Assembly (NCBI GenBank): GCA_002786715.1
Contig: PCTW01000064.1
Span: forward strand, 1-53,886
Direction: 5' to 3'
Origin: Bdellovibrio sp. CG22_combo_CG10-13_8_21_14_all_39_27
GTDB taxonomy: Bacteria; Bdellovibrionota; Bacteriovoracia; Bacteriovoracales; Bacteriovoracaceae
Length of the DNA: 53,886 bases
A program made the position numbers and the translations under genes. A model generated the notes under the pieces. That model ran no database searches, had not been told where the DNA came from, and saw nothing but the letters and a program-made list of their open reading frames with translations. Positions 8,138-16,505 of this stretch are shown here, piece after piece. The stretch's first letter is position 1; every line of letters starts with the position of its first letter.

Positions 8138-8169
8138 AAATATTGAGATTGCATCTAAACTTGTATTTG
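8138..8169 (+). repeat. Right direct repeat of the 339-aa gene cassette
   Basis: AAATATTGAGATT (8138-8150) and CTTGTATTTG (8160-8169) exactly repeat the two blocks at 7044-7056 and 7088-7097, with a shorter spacer (9 instead of 31 bases). The gene 7117-8136 lies between them. Confidence 0.6.
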
Positions 8170-8229
8170 GAGTTAAATTGTAGAAAAAATCTAAGTTAAG
8201 TTCAAGAAAAGTGATAAATAGTCAGAATA

Positions 8230-8252
8230 AATTCCAGCACATTTGTCCTTAT
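8230..8252. repeat. Family-1 repeat (half element)
   Basis: AATTCCAGCACATTTGTCC followed by TTAT matches the left half of the family-1 palindrome. It lies between the convergent 3' ends of the 339-aa gene and the next minus-strand gene. Confidence 0.6.
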
Positions 8253-8332
8253 CTAAGGCTTCTTAAGGAGAACATGTTCTACACTGCTTATGAGATAAAT
8301 GTTGGAACAACAGTTGATTATAAAAGATATAT

Positions 8333-8986
8333 TTATTTAATTTTAGGTCCAATATTTGCGAGAGCTTTTAAGGTTTTCTTGCCCCATTTTAAAAGAAATA
8401 ATTGATAATTATCCGGTATGTCTGCATTGTAATTTTCAAAAAAATGTTCAATTTGCTTCACGGTTAATTCACTATATCTTCGTTTTTCTAAAGCGAGTTT
8501 ATCGATATCTTCGTAGAAGTAAATGTTCTTTTTTTCTTGGCCTTGCTTAGCAGTATCTGAGATTTCTTGAAAAGCTAAAGATGAATCATTTAATACCTTT
8601 TTTAAGCCCGCACAAAGAGAACGCAGTGTTTCTCTGTATTGTGATTCTTCTTGGAGATCTAATTCAAGTTTTTGCTTTGCTCGTGAAATTCTATAATCAC
8701 TACGATTTATCCACCAATTATACCACTCTTTTAGGATTGGCATGATCAGCAAATAAGCCAAAGTTAATAACAAAGGATATATAACTAAAGGAAGAAGTGA
8801 ATTTTTGCTTGTGATATAAAGGTTGATAACTGAGATTCTATCTTGCTCTGGAGTTGTTCCAAAAACTAAAATTATAGGTACTTGCCAGTTCGTAATAAAC
8901 CAAATTAAAGAAAAAGTTCCAGAGATTGGATTTTTTACTCGTTCAGCAAGTGCATCATATATATTTAAGTTGAAGTTTTCTTCCAT
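8333..8986 (-). CDS. Hypothetical membrane protein with two transmembrane helices
   Basis: 217 aa. Two hydrophobic segments, about residues 24-42 (FSLIWFITNWQVPIILVF) and 65-88 (LPLVIYPLLLTLAYLLIMPI), are followed by a tryptophan-rich interface (EWYNWW) and a charged, probably coiled-coil cytoplasmic tail of ~120 residues. No enzymatic motif is visible. It faces the 339-aa gene and is the last gene before the repeat-rich end of the AT-rich island. Proteins of this shape occur near phage-defence genes, but I cannot assign a family. Confidence 0.65.
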   Translation of the reverse strand: MEENFNLNIYDALAERVKNPISGTFSLIWFITNWQVPIILVFGTTPEQDRISVINLYITSKNSLLPLVIYPLLLTLAYLLIMPILKEWYNWWINRSDYRISRAKQKLELDLQEESQYRETLRSLCAGLKKVLNDSSLAFQEISDTAKQGQEKKNIYFYEDIDKLALEKRRYSELTVKQIEHFFENYNADIPDNYQLFLLKWGKKTLKALANIGPKIK

Positions 8987-9069
8987 TTCTATACCTTTTC
9001 AATTCTAAATAAATTAACACTTATTAAAAGATTAAGCAATTTTCAATTTTTTGATTTACTAAAAAGTGA

Positions 9070-9149
9070 GGTTCCATCGCTTGTCCTTAGTAGAATAAAG
9101 TACCAACACACTTGTCCTTAAACTCTTTATTATGATATGTGTGGGAACT
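9070..9149. repeat. Two adjacent family-1 repeats
   Basis: The first, degenerate copy (GGTTCCATCGCTTGTCC, 9070-9086) is a half element. The second runs from GTACCAACACACTTGTCC at 9099 to GTGTGGGAAC ending about 9148, so both terminal arms are present and can pair. They lie in the 262-bp gap between two minus-strand genes, which otherwise holds no gene. Confidence 0.65.
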
Positions 9150-9195
9150 CTTATTGTATTACTTTCAAACATAATGAAGAGCCTATGTAAAATAA

Positions 9196-9235
9196 GGCTC
9201 CATCCAGCACGCTTGTCCTTAAGCAGTGCGAGAAG
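9196..9235. repeat. Family-1 repeat
   Basis: Contains CAGCACGCTTGTCCTTAAGC followed by AGTGCGAG, matching the core of the element at 27820-27873. It lies just past the 3' end of the MerR-type gene. Confidence 0.6.
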
Positions 9236-9248
9236 TGGAAAATTGGGC

Positions 9249-9653
9249 TTATTTTTTATGCGTTTTTAACTGCTTTTTTGTCGCAAGAGAAAGAAGGCGT
9301 TGAAATGTCGGGCACTCTAAATGACTAGGGGCTTTGCAATTACCGGCATGTATTAACCCGTCTCTAACAGCCTCCAGTCGCTTTATTTTCTTATCAATCT
9401 CCATTGCCTTTTTCTTTAAGTGAGATTTATCTAATAGGATTTTTTTTTGATTTTTAAATAACTGATTAAGCTCGTCCAAGGAAAAACCAGCTTGTTTTGC
9501 CAATGTTATGAGCGCTAGTTTCTGTAGAACGTTTGAATGGTACTGACGTCTAAGCCCAACTCTTCCAGTTGATCCGATAAGGCCCTTTTCTTCATAATAT
9601 CTTAGGGTAGAGGTTGAGATACCTGATTTTTTTGAAACTACGCCAATATCCAT
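9249..9653 (-). CDS. MerR-family transcriptional regulator
   Basis: 134 aa from MDIGVVSKKSG (start 9653, GAGGAGA site 7 bases upstream; an ATG at 9683 is less likely). Residues 1-70 form the winged helix (STLRYYEEKGLI and RQYHSNVLQKL), then a dimerisation helix (about 78-110). The C-terminal end has two cysteines (GNCKAPSHLECPTF), a possible metal or redox site; it lacks the four-cysteine iron-sulfur pattern of SoxR. It is divergent from the cupin/permease operon, whose promoter carries a typical MerR operator, so it very likely controls that operon and perhaps itself. Confidence 0.88.
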   Translation of the reverse strand: MDIGVVSKKSGISTSTLRYYEEKGLIGSTGRVGLRRQYHSNVLQKLALITLAKQAGFSLDELNQLFKNQKKILLDKSHLKKKAMEIDKKIKRLEAVRDGLIHAGNCKAPSHLECPTFQRLLSLATKKQLKTHKK

Positions 9654-9696
9654 ACATTTCTCCTCATATTGAGATCTTATCATAGCAGATTCTTGC

Positions 9697-9727
9697 TTGA
9701 CTTCAAGTGAACTTGAAGTTGCATACT
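9697..9727 (+). promoter_or_regulatory. MerR-type promoter/operator with 19-bp spacer
   Basis: TTGACT (-35, 9697-9702) and CATACT (-10, 9722-9727) are separated by 19 bp, the overlong spacing that MerR-family activators correct by twisting DNA. The spacer region holds a perfect dyad ACTTCAAG-TGAA-CTTGAAGT (9700-9719). The core TCAAGT/ACTTGA is close to the known SoxR operator. Transcription runs into the cupin gene. Confidence 0.75.
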
Positions 9728-9748
9728 ATTTACACACGAGGAGGATTT

Positions 9749-10261
9749 ATGAATAAAAAAATTAATGAAATTGTGACTTTACTAAAGAAATCTTGGGACA
9801 CTATGGATGCTAAATCATTGAGAATAACTCAAGATCTAATTAAGGGGCTGGATCTTGAATCGATTGATAAGAGTCAAGGAGTCACTTCTGAAGGTATCGA
9901 GTTGTATAGAGATAAAGAGCAAGGATTTATTCTCATTGCTTATAGAGAAACTCAGGATACCTATCGGATTCCACATAACCATGGAAATGGCTGGGTGATT
10001 TATTCAGTATTGGAAGGTGAAGTTGAGATGGGAAATTACTTTAACTGGCAGAAGACAGCTGATCGATCTCAGCTTATTTTAAAGGATAAAGTTATACTGA
10101 AAAAGGGAGACGTTCAAATTTATTACCCAGGTGATATACACGACACGAAATGTCTTTCAGAAAATGCCTTGATTATAAGACTTACAAGCTGTGATTTAAG
10201 CGTAGAGGAAGCTGCTGGTCGAATGAAAAGATTTGAAGTTAAAAAAAGTTGTTCTTTATGA
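9749..10261 (+). CDS. Cupin-domain protein
   Basis: 170 aa from ATG 9749, which has a GAGGAGG site 6 bases upstream. A beta-barrel cupin is marked by YRIPHNHGNGWVIYSVLEGEV (first cupin motif with two histidines) and YYPGDIHDT (second motif with histidine). These residues typically hold a metal ion. The first ~60 residues are helical. It is first in a three-gene operon with two permease halves, overlapping the next gene by ATGA, and is under the MerR-type promoter. Role inferred: sensing or handling of a small ligand or metal exported by the permease. Confidence 0.75.
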   Translation: MNKKINEIVTLLKKSWDTMDAKSLRITQDLIKGLDLESIDKSQGVTSEGIELYRDKEQGFILIAYRETQDTYRIPHNHGNGWVIYSVLEGEVEMGNYFNWQKTADRSQLILKDKVILKKGDVQIYYPGDIHDTKCLSENALIIRLTSCDLSVEEAAGRMKRFEVKKSCSL

Positions 10262-10728
10262 TCTTATTTATTTGGGGAGTCGCATTCACTTTAACAGGGC
10301 TATCGTTTTTAAAAGATAAGCAAAAAACTTATGAGGTTTTAATCTTTAGTATTAAATCCCTTAAGAAACTTCTTCCTACTCTTTTTGGAATGGTTTTCTT
10401 TGTAGGATTCATACTGACGATCTTTCCAGAAGAGAAAATTATGATGATTTTTAATCATAAGGGCTATCTTGGGTTTTTCTTAGTCTCTTTAGTTGGAGCA
10501 ATTGTTACTATACCTGGGCCAATTGCTTTTCCTCTTGCTGGAGCATTGTTAAAAATGGGTGCTCCGCAAGAGCTTTTAGCATCTTTTATATCAACACTTA
10601 CTATGGTTGGGTTATCAAGTTCTCTATTGGAGATTTCTTACTTTGGAAAACGATTCACTTTTTTAAGACAAGGATCAAGTTTTATATCTGCAATGCTTAT
10701 CGGTTTAATTATGGGAAGCTTGTTATGA
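10258..10728 (+). CDS. Permease half (DUF318/ArsP-like family), first subunit
   Basis: 156 aa from ATG 10258, which overlaps the cupin stop as ATGA. About four or five hydrophobic helices are seen, with GAIVTIPGPIAFPLAGALL as the most family-like stretch; this resembles one half of PF03773-type permeases (ArsP, UPF0718), in which a proline-rich re-entrant motif sits in each half. Full-length family members are ~300-350 aa in one chain; here the two halves are separate overlapping genes. The substrate is unknown; arsenicals or metal/thiol compounds are known in the family. Confidence 0.65.
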   Translation: MILFIWGVAFTLTGLSFLKDKQKTYEVLIFSIKSLKKLLPTLFGMVFFVGFILTIFPEEKIMMIFNHKGYLGFFLVSLVGAIVTIPGPIAFPLAGALLKMGAPQELLASFISTLTMVGLSSSLLEISYFGKRFTFLRQGSSFISAMLIGLIMGSLL

Positions 10729-11180
10729 GTTTAATTGAACTTATTCTTAATACTTTTACCAATTCTTCTCAGTTTTTAATCGAAGTGTTTAAATTTTTCC
10801 CACCAATCTTAATTTTAATGGGTTTACTTGAAGCATGGATTCCAAAGGATAAAATTGAAACTCATCTTGGGCATGAAAGTGGAATCAAGGGCATGCTTTT
10901 CGCTATCATTTTGGGAAGTGCAGCTGCGGGACCTTTATTTGCGGCATTTCCAATCGCTAAGTCACTTTCTGAAAAAGGAGTGCGTGCTGCAAATACTGTT
11001 ATCTTTCTCTGTTCTTGGGCAACGATTAAAATTCCCATATTGATCATGGAAAGTAGCTATCTCGGAATTCGATTTTCTTTATTGCGCCTTTTTGTAACTC
11101 TTCCTTTTATTCTTCTAATGGGCTTGATTATAGAGAGGTTATGTCAAAATAATGGGTCTATATTTAGTAATGATCATTGA
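10725..11180 (+). CDS. Permease half (DUF318/ArsP-like family), second subunit
   Basis: 151 aa, starting ATG 10725 that overlaps the previous stop (ATGA). Hydrophobic helices at about 20-38, 56-75, 90-105 and 122-140. GSAAAGPLFAAFPIAKSLSEKG is typical of DUF318 permeases and mirrors the re-entrant motif of the first half, so the two proteins likely form a heterodimer. The 3' end overlaps the converging methionine aminopeptidase gene by 42 bp, so the two transcripts meet without a separate terminator. Confidence 0.7.
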   Translation: MSLIELILNTFTNSSQFLIEVFKFFPPILILMGLLEAWIPKDKIETHLGHESGIKGMLFAIILGSAAAGPLFAAFPIAKSLSEKGVRAANTVIFLCSWATIKIPILIMESSYLGIRFSLLRLFVTLPFILLMGLIIERLCQNNGSIFSNDH

Positions 11181-11879
11181 ATGCTCGTACTGAGCGGATA
11201 CACTTCCAGGTTCAGTAAAGAGAGTCCAACCATCTTTTGCTTCTTCTACCCATTTTGTTTTTGTCGATAAAAAAGGTTCTATCGTAATGACTTGTCCTTC
11301 TTTTAAAAGGCGTTGATCACTTGAATCAAAGTAGGGAGCAATAAAAGTTGGCTCTTCATGTAAAGAGCGACCTACACCATGACTTCCAAGATTTTCAATT
11401 ATTTTTAAATTATATTTTTTCGCAACTTTTTCAATGGCTCGGCCAATCTGGTTTATTGGCTTACCCGCTGTTGCAACAGCAATTGCACAGTTGAGTGCCT
11501 CTCTCGTTGCTCTCATAACCTTTTTTTGAATATCACTCGATTTTCCAAGTACAAAAGAGCCGCCTGTATCAGCAAAATAACCGTCTAACTCAGCCGAGAC
11601 ATCAATGTTAATAATATCTCCATCTCTTAATACTTTGTCTCCAGGAATACCGTGGGCAATATCTTCATTAACTGAAATACAAGTCGTGCCAGGGAAATTG
11701 TATGTAAGTTTTGGAGCTGATTTCGCATTAAATTTCTCTAGGTAGGAAGCTCCAATATGATCAAGTTCCAAGGTGGTCATTCCAACTCTGGCCTCATTTA
11801 TCATGTGCTTCAATGTATCTGCTACAATCTTTCCAATGATTTGAAGTTTAACAATATCGTTTTGAGTTTCAATGGTCAT
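11139..11879 (-). CDS. map: Methionine aminopeptidase, type I
   Basis: 246 aa, normal length for the type Ia enzyme. It removes the N-terminal methionine from new proteins in the cytoplasm. All five metal ligands are present: D93 (NIDVSAELDG), D104 (FADTGG), H167 (GSHGVG), E201 (TIEPF) and E232 (YEHSMIIT). H76 (AHGIPGD) is the substrate-binding histidine. Its last codons overlap the 3' end of the permease gene on the opposite strand. map usually sits with secY; here it is isolated, so it may be a second, accessory copy. Confidence 0.95.
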   Translation of the reverse strand: MTIETQNDIVKLQIIGKIVADTLKHMINEARVGMTTLELDHIGASYLEKFNAKSAPKLTYNFPGTTCISVNEDIAHGIPGDKVLRDGDIINIDVSAELDGYFADTGGSFVLGKSSDIQKKVMRATREALNCAIAVATAGKPINQIGRAIEKVAKKYNLKIIENLGSHGVGRSLHEEPTFIAPYFDSSDQRLLKEGQVITIEPFLSTKTKWVEEAKDGWTLFTEPGSVSAQYEHSMIITKYRPIILT

Positions 11880-12046
11880 GTCAGTTCCAATTAATAAGTA
11901 AAAAAATGTTCACTGTTTTATTGTAAATTATTATTTTTTGAAATGCATATTCTTAATTTCATCTCTTTTTTAATCTTATAAAAATAAGCACCTAGCTGTT
12001 CGCTGATTCTCTCTATTTTGACTCGCTTGATACTTATAGGTCCTAC

Positions 12047-12334
12047 ATGACTTCAAATAAGGCCAATGTCTTGAGCGCCATTTCAAAACTTCGCCCAAGT
12101 TCAGTTTATGAGTTGGCCTCTTGCCTCAATCGAAAACCTCAACATGTTCTCGCCGATTGCAGATCGCTCGAGTCGCATGGCTTTGTTATTCTGATTCAAG
12201 AAGAAGCTGGACGCAGACCACTTCGTCCAGAGCTTGCTTTCGATTATGATGTGATCTTAGTAGAAGGGAAGGGATCTTTGCCATTGGTAATAAGTGAAAA
12301 ATCAGAAAAAGTACTTACCAAGGCCGCTATTTAA
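12047..12334 (+). CDS. Small HTH protein (HVO_A0114/MarR-like winged helix)
   Basis: 95 aa. The N-terminal 60 residues make a winged helix: KANVLSAISKLRPSSVYELA, then LNRKPQHVLADCRSLESHGF as the recognition helix and wing entry. The pattern fits the HVO_A0114 / MarR-like family of putative DNA-binding proteins. An AGGT element just upstream is a weak ribosome site. Its last four bases overlap the end of the converging methyltransferase gene. The target is unknown. Such genes often act as the antitoxin-like regulator of an unrelated partner, but no partner is adjacent on the same strand. Confidence 0.6.
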   Translation: MTSNKANVLSAISKLRPSSVYELASCLNRKPQHVLADCRSLESHGFVILIQEEAGRRPLRPELAFDYDVILVEGKGSLPLVISEKSEKVLTKAAI

Positions 12335-13158
12335 ATTTTAAGGCCTTCGGCAAAAAATCCACGTGGCATATTGGGAATATGACGAGGGGCCACTGGAAAT
12401 GGCCATCTTGTAGGTGCGTATTCTCCGGCTTGCGACAGTTGAATTGACCAACCTAATTCTTTCATAAATTTTTCAGGATCATTGGTTCCAAATTTCCAAG
12501 GCGCCCCTAGGCTCTTTAAAAAATTGAGTTGAGTTTGCATAAAGGGCGATTCTAAGAGATGGCGATTGAAAATATCAAAGAGCGCGAGATCATTGGGAGA
12601 AGCGAGCGAGTTGATTCGTTCAAAGAGTGTTATAACTTGTTCTTCTTCCAGATACATCAAGAGACCTTCAATTATCCACAGCGTTTTGTGTTGGCGTTTG
12701 AATCCGGCGTCGATGAGTTGTCCCTGCCATTCTTCTCGTAGATCAAGTGCAATTTCGATGCGATTACATTGAGGTTGGATATTATCGAGTTTAGCATTTT
12801 TGTATGCTAACACTTCTGGCTGGTCGAGTTCAAAAAGGGTTGTGCCTGCTGGAAAGTTTATGCGATAGGCACGCGAATCCATTCCTGCGGCCAGCATGAC
12901 GATTTGGCGGACGCCAATGTTAAGCGCATTGATTATTTTTTCATCGAAGAAAGCAGTGCGAATGGCAATGGCAGGTTGTTCTCCTACTTCTGCAATCGCG
13001 CGTTCCATGAGGCCAATTCCGAATTCTCCAGCAAGTGCGCCGGCAAAGGGGTCTGAGAAAAGACGTCCTTCTTCATCGCTGCGTTTTGTCTCGAGATCTC
13101 GCATCGCTGCAACTAATAGCGAAGTTGTGGCGACACCGTTGAGTTTTGGATCAATCAT
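12331..13158 (-). CDS. Class I SAM-dependent methyltransferase (TIGR00027/LCM-like)
   Basis: 275 aa, usual length. Hallmarks of the TIGR00027 / PF04072 group: TSLLVAAMRDLETKR near the N-terminus, DPFAGALAG, then the SAM site VMLAAGMDSRAYRI (about residues 87-100) with FELDQPEV following the second strand, and WIIEGLLMYLEEEQV for the acidic loop. Family members methylate small molecules or carboxyl groups, some in polyketide pathways; substrate unknown here. The ATG at 13158 has only weak ribosome-site context. GC content is higher than in the defence island. Confidence 0.88.
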   Translation of the reverse strand: MIDPKLNGVATTSLLVAAMRDLETKRSDEEGRLFSDPFAGALAGEFGIGLMERAIAEVGEQPAIAIRTAFFDEKIINALNIGVRQIVMLAAGMDSRAYRINFPAGTTLFELDQPEVLAYKNAKLDNIQPQCNRIEIALDLREEWQGQLIDAGFKRQHKTLWIIEGLLMYLEEEQVITLFERINSLASPNDLALFDIFNRHLLESPFMQTQLNFLKSLGAPWKFGTNDPEKFMKELGWSIQLSQAGEYAPTRWPFPVAPRHIPNMPRGFFAEGLKI

Positions 13159-13222
13159 AGGTCTTTAAGAATAGTGCTAATAAATGACATTTTCAAAGGA
13201 TTTAAGAAATACTTTTTGAGAA

Positions 13223-13260
13223 AGTTCCAACACACTTGTCATTAAGCGCGCTTGATGAAT
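13223..13260. repeat. Family-1 repeat
   Basis: GTTCCAACACACTTGTCATT followed by AAGCGCGCTTGATGAAT. The inner AAGCGCGCTT is itself a palindrome. It lies between two divergent genes, upstream of the LolA-like operon, so this copy is not at a 3' end. Confidence 0.6.
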
Positions 13261-13379
13261 TTAAGATGGCAAGTGGTTGAAATATCTACATTTTAAATGA
13301 TTGTATAATCGTCTTATCGTTGCTTTAATTTCTCTTAATATACTGGATTTAAAGGACCCTTTTCAAGGTAGTGGAAACT

Positions 13380-14105
13380 ATGCTGAAGTTCATTCTTTTT
13401 TTCATTTTATCGACAAACTGTCATGCAAGTGAGGAGTTGGACAGGTTTTTGGATAAGCTCGATAGAACGCATCGATCCGATTCTTCTTATTCTACCATGA
13501 TCATGACAATTAAAACCCCTGATTGGGAGAGAACGCTTGAGATGCAGGCCTGGACAAAGGGGCTTGAATTGTTTTTTGTCACGATACTGTCGCCCAAAAA
13601 AGAGAAAGGGATTTCTTCGCTAAAGAAAAACAAGGAGATGTGGAATTACTTCCCCAAGGTGAATAAGATTATTAAGGTTCCGCCTTCAATGATGATGGGT
13701 TCATGGATGGGGTCGGATTTTACCAATGATGATTTGGTCAAAGAGAATACTCTGAGAGAGGATTATCATAGTCGATTTTTGAGTAAAAAAAGTGATCTTT
13801 ATGAAATTGAGCTCATTCCTAAAAAGGAGACGCCAACGGTGTGGGGCAAAATTCTTTTAAAGGCAGATCCGGTTAAGTCTATTCCTATTGAGGAGATTTT
13901 TTATAATGAGAGAGGGGAAGTTGTCAGGACTCTTAAGTTTGAGAATGTAAAAAAGATCTCTGGTCGATTTGTTCCCATGAAAATGATTCTAGAGCCTGTG
14001 ACTAAAAAGGGTCACATGACTGTGGTTGAGTATTTGGATTTGAATTTAGACGCAAAGGTTGAGGACTCAGTCTTTACCATCGGGAATTTGCAGAAGAGGC
14101 GATAG
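13380..14105 (+). CDS. LolA-like outer-membrane lipoprotein-sorting protein
   Basis: 241 aa from ATG 13380. A signal peptide (MLKFILFFILSTNCHA) ends before SEELDRFL. The mature part has the alternating beta pattern of the LolA/LolB fold, with MQAWTKGLELFFVTILSP, KNKEMWNYFPKVNKIIKVPPSM and MMGSWMGSDFTNDD, all typical of PF17131-type proteins. A GTG at 13371 would add three residues. The stop overlaps the next gene by one base. It heads an operon with two FtsX permeases, an ATPase and a barrel, so it likely carries a lipid or lipoprotein across the periplasm. Confidence 0.82.
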   Translation: MLKFILFFILSTNCHASEELDRFLDKLDRTHRSDSSYSTMIMTIKTPDWERTLEMQAWTKGLELFFVTILSPKKEKGISSLKKNKEMWNYFPKVNKIIKVPPSMMMGSWMGSDFTNDDLVKENTLREDYHSRFLSKKSDLYEIELIPKKETPTVWGKILLKADPVKSIPIEEIFYNERGEVVRTLKFENVKKISGRFVPMKMILEPVTKKGHMTVVEYLDLNLDAKVEDSVFTIGNLQKRR

Positions 14106-15289
14106 TGCTTTTAAAACTGGCCCAGAGAAATATATTTCGAAATCGTAGGAGAACGTTCTTGACGGTTTCGATGATGGTCTGTGGTTATGTTCTTGTTTCT
14201 CTCTTTATTGCCTGGGCCGATGGCGCTTATGGGGAAATCATTTCTCAATTCATCAATGCCAGAACAGGTGAGGCCCAGATTCATTTTAAGGATTATCTTG
14301 AAGAGCCAAAGATGTACAAGGCCATTGCTGATTATGAAGGACTTTTATCCTATTTAGAGAGCAATCCCTCAGTCTTGAGTATGAGTCCTCGAGTTAAAGG
14401 CGGAGCCCTGATTTTTCTTAACACGAAAAACTTTCATGCCAATGTTGTGGGGATCGATTTTGATAAGGAAATCGCGGCGACAAACTTTCTGAGGAGAATA
14501 CCCATTGATTCGGGATCAATAGGAAAGAATTCTTATGTCATTGTGTTGGGTGAGAAGGTGGCCAATGCGCTTAAGGCTGTTGTTGGTGATGAAGTGATGC
14601 TTCTCTCCAGTGGAGCCGATGGCTCAATTGCCAACGATCTGTTCAAGGTGATTGACATCGCTCGGGGGGATCGGGCCAAAATTGATGAGATGAATGTGTA
14701 TATTCCGATTAATGTTGCCCAAGAGTTTTTCTCTCTCCCTGGTAAAGTGCATGAAATCATGCTGAGAACAAAGGGTAAATTGGCCGATTTGAATTTGCCG
14801 ACCGATCTGACTCTTTCTGGTTGGAAAGAGATTGAAAAGGATTTTTACAAGGCGATGGAAGCAGATCGGAAGGGCGATAATGTGGCCCGTTTTATTATTA
14901 TGGTGCTTGTGGCACTGGGTGTCTTCAATACGGTTCTCATGTCGGTCATGGAGAGAATGAGGGAATTTGGGGTGCTCAAGGCCATCGGAACGAACCCATC
15001 GTTTCTCTTCAAGATGATTGTACTGGAGAATATAATTGTTGGTGCTCTGAGTATCGTCATCGGTACAATACTCGCTTTAGCAGTCAATTATTACTTCAGT
15101 AAGCATGGAATTACCTTCGGCGAAACCTTTGAGTACGGTGGGTTTGAGTTTAATGAGATGAAAGCCGTTATGGAGCTTCGAAGTTACATTTTGCCTTCCA
15201 TTGTTATTTTGGTGACAAGCATTTTTGTGAGCTTGTATCCCGCCTATAGAGCGGCCAAAATTCCAGCGATCGAGGCCATTCACTCATGA
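14105..15289 (+). CDS. FtsX/LolC-E-type ABC transporter permease 1
   Basis: 394 aa from GTG 14105, which overlaps the preceding stop. Topology is that of FtsX/MacB permeases: one helix at about 18-40, a large periplasmic MacB_PCD-type domain (~45-255), then three helices (about 262-285, 308-335, 360-382). Conserved features include LAQRNIFRNRRRTFLT before helix 1, MRDFGVLKAIGT-like MREFGVLKAIGT after helix 2, and SLYPAYRAAKIPAIEAI at the end. It probably forms a heterodimer with the next protein and the LolD-type ATPase. LolCDE-like extraction of lipoproteins is inference. Confidence 0.88.
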   Translation: MLLKLAQRNIFRNRRRTFLTVSMMVCGYVLVSLFIAWADGAYGEIISQFINARTGEAQIHFKDYLEEPKMYKAIADYEGLLSYLESNPSVLSMSPRVKGGALIFLNTKNFHANVVGIDFDKEIAATNFLRRIPIDSGSIGKNSYVIVLGEKVANALKAVVGDEVMLLSSGADGSIANDLFKVIDIARGDRAKIDEMNVYIPINVAQEFFSLPGKVHEIMLRTKGKLADLNLPTDLTLSGWKEIEKDFYKAMEADRKGDNVARFIIMVLVALGVFNTVLMSVMERMREFGVLKAIGTNPSFLFKMIVLENIIVGALSIVIGTILALAVNYYFSKHGITFGETFEYGGFEFNEMKAVMELRSYILPSIVILVTSIFVSLYPAYRAAKIPAIEAIHS

Positions 15290-16497
15290 TGATCTTAAAG
15301 CTTGGATTTAGAAACATCATGCGAAATAAAAGGAGATCAATCCTTACCGGTCTGGCAGTCGGTTTGGGTCTTGCGGCCATGATACTCGTCAACGGCTTCT
15401 GGAAGGGGATGTTGGCCAATATGATCGATAGTGCGGTCTCAAATTATGTTGGGCATGCTCAAATCCATCATCGTCAATTTGGAGAAAGTCACGAAGTTCA
15501 GTACTCTTTAGACCCCTCTTCGGAGCTGTTTCAGAAGCTTAAACAAAATACTCAGATAGAGGTCATTTCAAAGCGAGTCATTGCTTTGGCCATGGTTTCC
15601 TCAAGCCAGGAATCATTAAATGCCATAGCTCTGGGGATAATCCCTGCTGAAGAAAAGGAGATCTCTCTTTTTGATGACAGAATTCTTGAGGGTCATTATC
15701 CGGAAAATGAAAATGATCTGATGATCGGTGTTCAATTGCAAAAAAAGCTTTCAGTTCAATTGGGTGACCGTATTGTCATCACAGTCAGTGAAGCGAACAC
15801 TGGTGAACTCAACCAAGAACTTTTTAGAGTCTCAGGAATATTCGGTACTGGCGTCAAGGACATGGATGAAGGGATGATCTTGGTGCATCAGAGAAAACTT
15901 CAACAGATGTTGAGTATTTCTGGAGTTCATGAAGTGGTCGTCATGTTTAGCGATTTAAAGACCGCCGAATTGAATGCCCCCTTTATTAATTCGTTGTCGA
16001 CAAAAGATATCAAAGCTGAGAATTGGCAGGAGCTTGTTCCGCAAGTCGTTGGAATCGCCAAGGTCACTGACTTCTCTATGGGGATCATGGGAATCATTCT
16101 TTTCATTCTCGTCGGCCAGGTCATTCTGAACACTTTATTCATGAGTCTGTTTGAAAGAAGTTATGAGTTTGGAGTATTGCGTGCCATCGGAACAAAAAAT
16201 AGGGAACTTTATTTAATGATCTGTTCCGAAGCCTTGGCCCTGAGTTGTTTATCTATTATCTTGGGGATGATCATTGCTCTGATTGTTGGCGGCTATTGGA
16301 GTGTTCTTGGTGTGGATTATTCAGGTGTCCAATTTGGAGAGGTTACTTTTACTGAGAAGATATTTTTTAAGTTTTCATTGGAACAATTTACGTTGTATCC
16401 GACAAGTCTTGTTTTATTTACTGTTTTGGTTTCGCTATATCCAGCATGGAAAATTGTTAGAATCAAAGCAGCTGAGGCATTACATCGATCGTTATAG
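15286..16497 (+). CDS. FtsX/LolC-E-type ABC transporter permease 2
   Basis: 403 aa, start ATG 15286 overlapping the previous stop (a second ATG follows directly). Same four-helix FtsX layout: LGFRNIMRNKRRSILTGLAV leads into helix 1, the periplasmic domain spans roughly 45-260, and SYEFGVLRAIGTKNREL plus the terminal SLYPAWKIVRIKAAEAL frame the last helices. It is a paralogue of the preceding gene, sharing motifs at the same positions, as in LolC and LolE. Confidence 0.88.
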   Translation: MMILKLGFRNIMRNKRRSILTGLAVGLGLAAMILVNGFWKGMLANMIDSAVSNYVGHAQIHHRQFGESHEVQYSLDPSSELFQKLKQNTQIEVISKRVIALAMVSSSQESLNAIALGIIPAEEKEISLFDDRILEGHYPENENDLMIGVQLQKKLSVQLGDRIVITVSEANTGELNQELFRVSGIFGTGVKDMDEGMILVHQRKLQQMLSISGVHEVVVMFSDLKTAELNAPFINSLSTKDIKAENWQELVPQVVGIAKVTDFSMGIMGIILFILVGQVILNTLFMSLFERSYEFGVLRAIGTKNRELYLMICSEALALSCLSIILGMIIALIVGGYWSVLGVDYSGVQFGEVTFTEKIFFKFSLEQFTLYPTSLVLFTVLVSLYPAWKIVRIKAAEALHRSL

Positions 16498-16505
16498 GTG
16501 AGTTT

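Noticed and set aside
8211-8550. Two short plus-strand frames opposite the two-helix membrane protein
   Set aside because: They lie antisense to a better gene, partly in repeat sequence, and have low-complexity translations.
1-9250. Prophage or integrative element
   Set aside because: No integrase, structural phage gene, tRNA junction or attachment repeat was found; the region is called only an accessory island.
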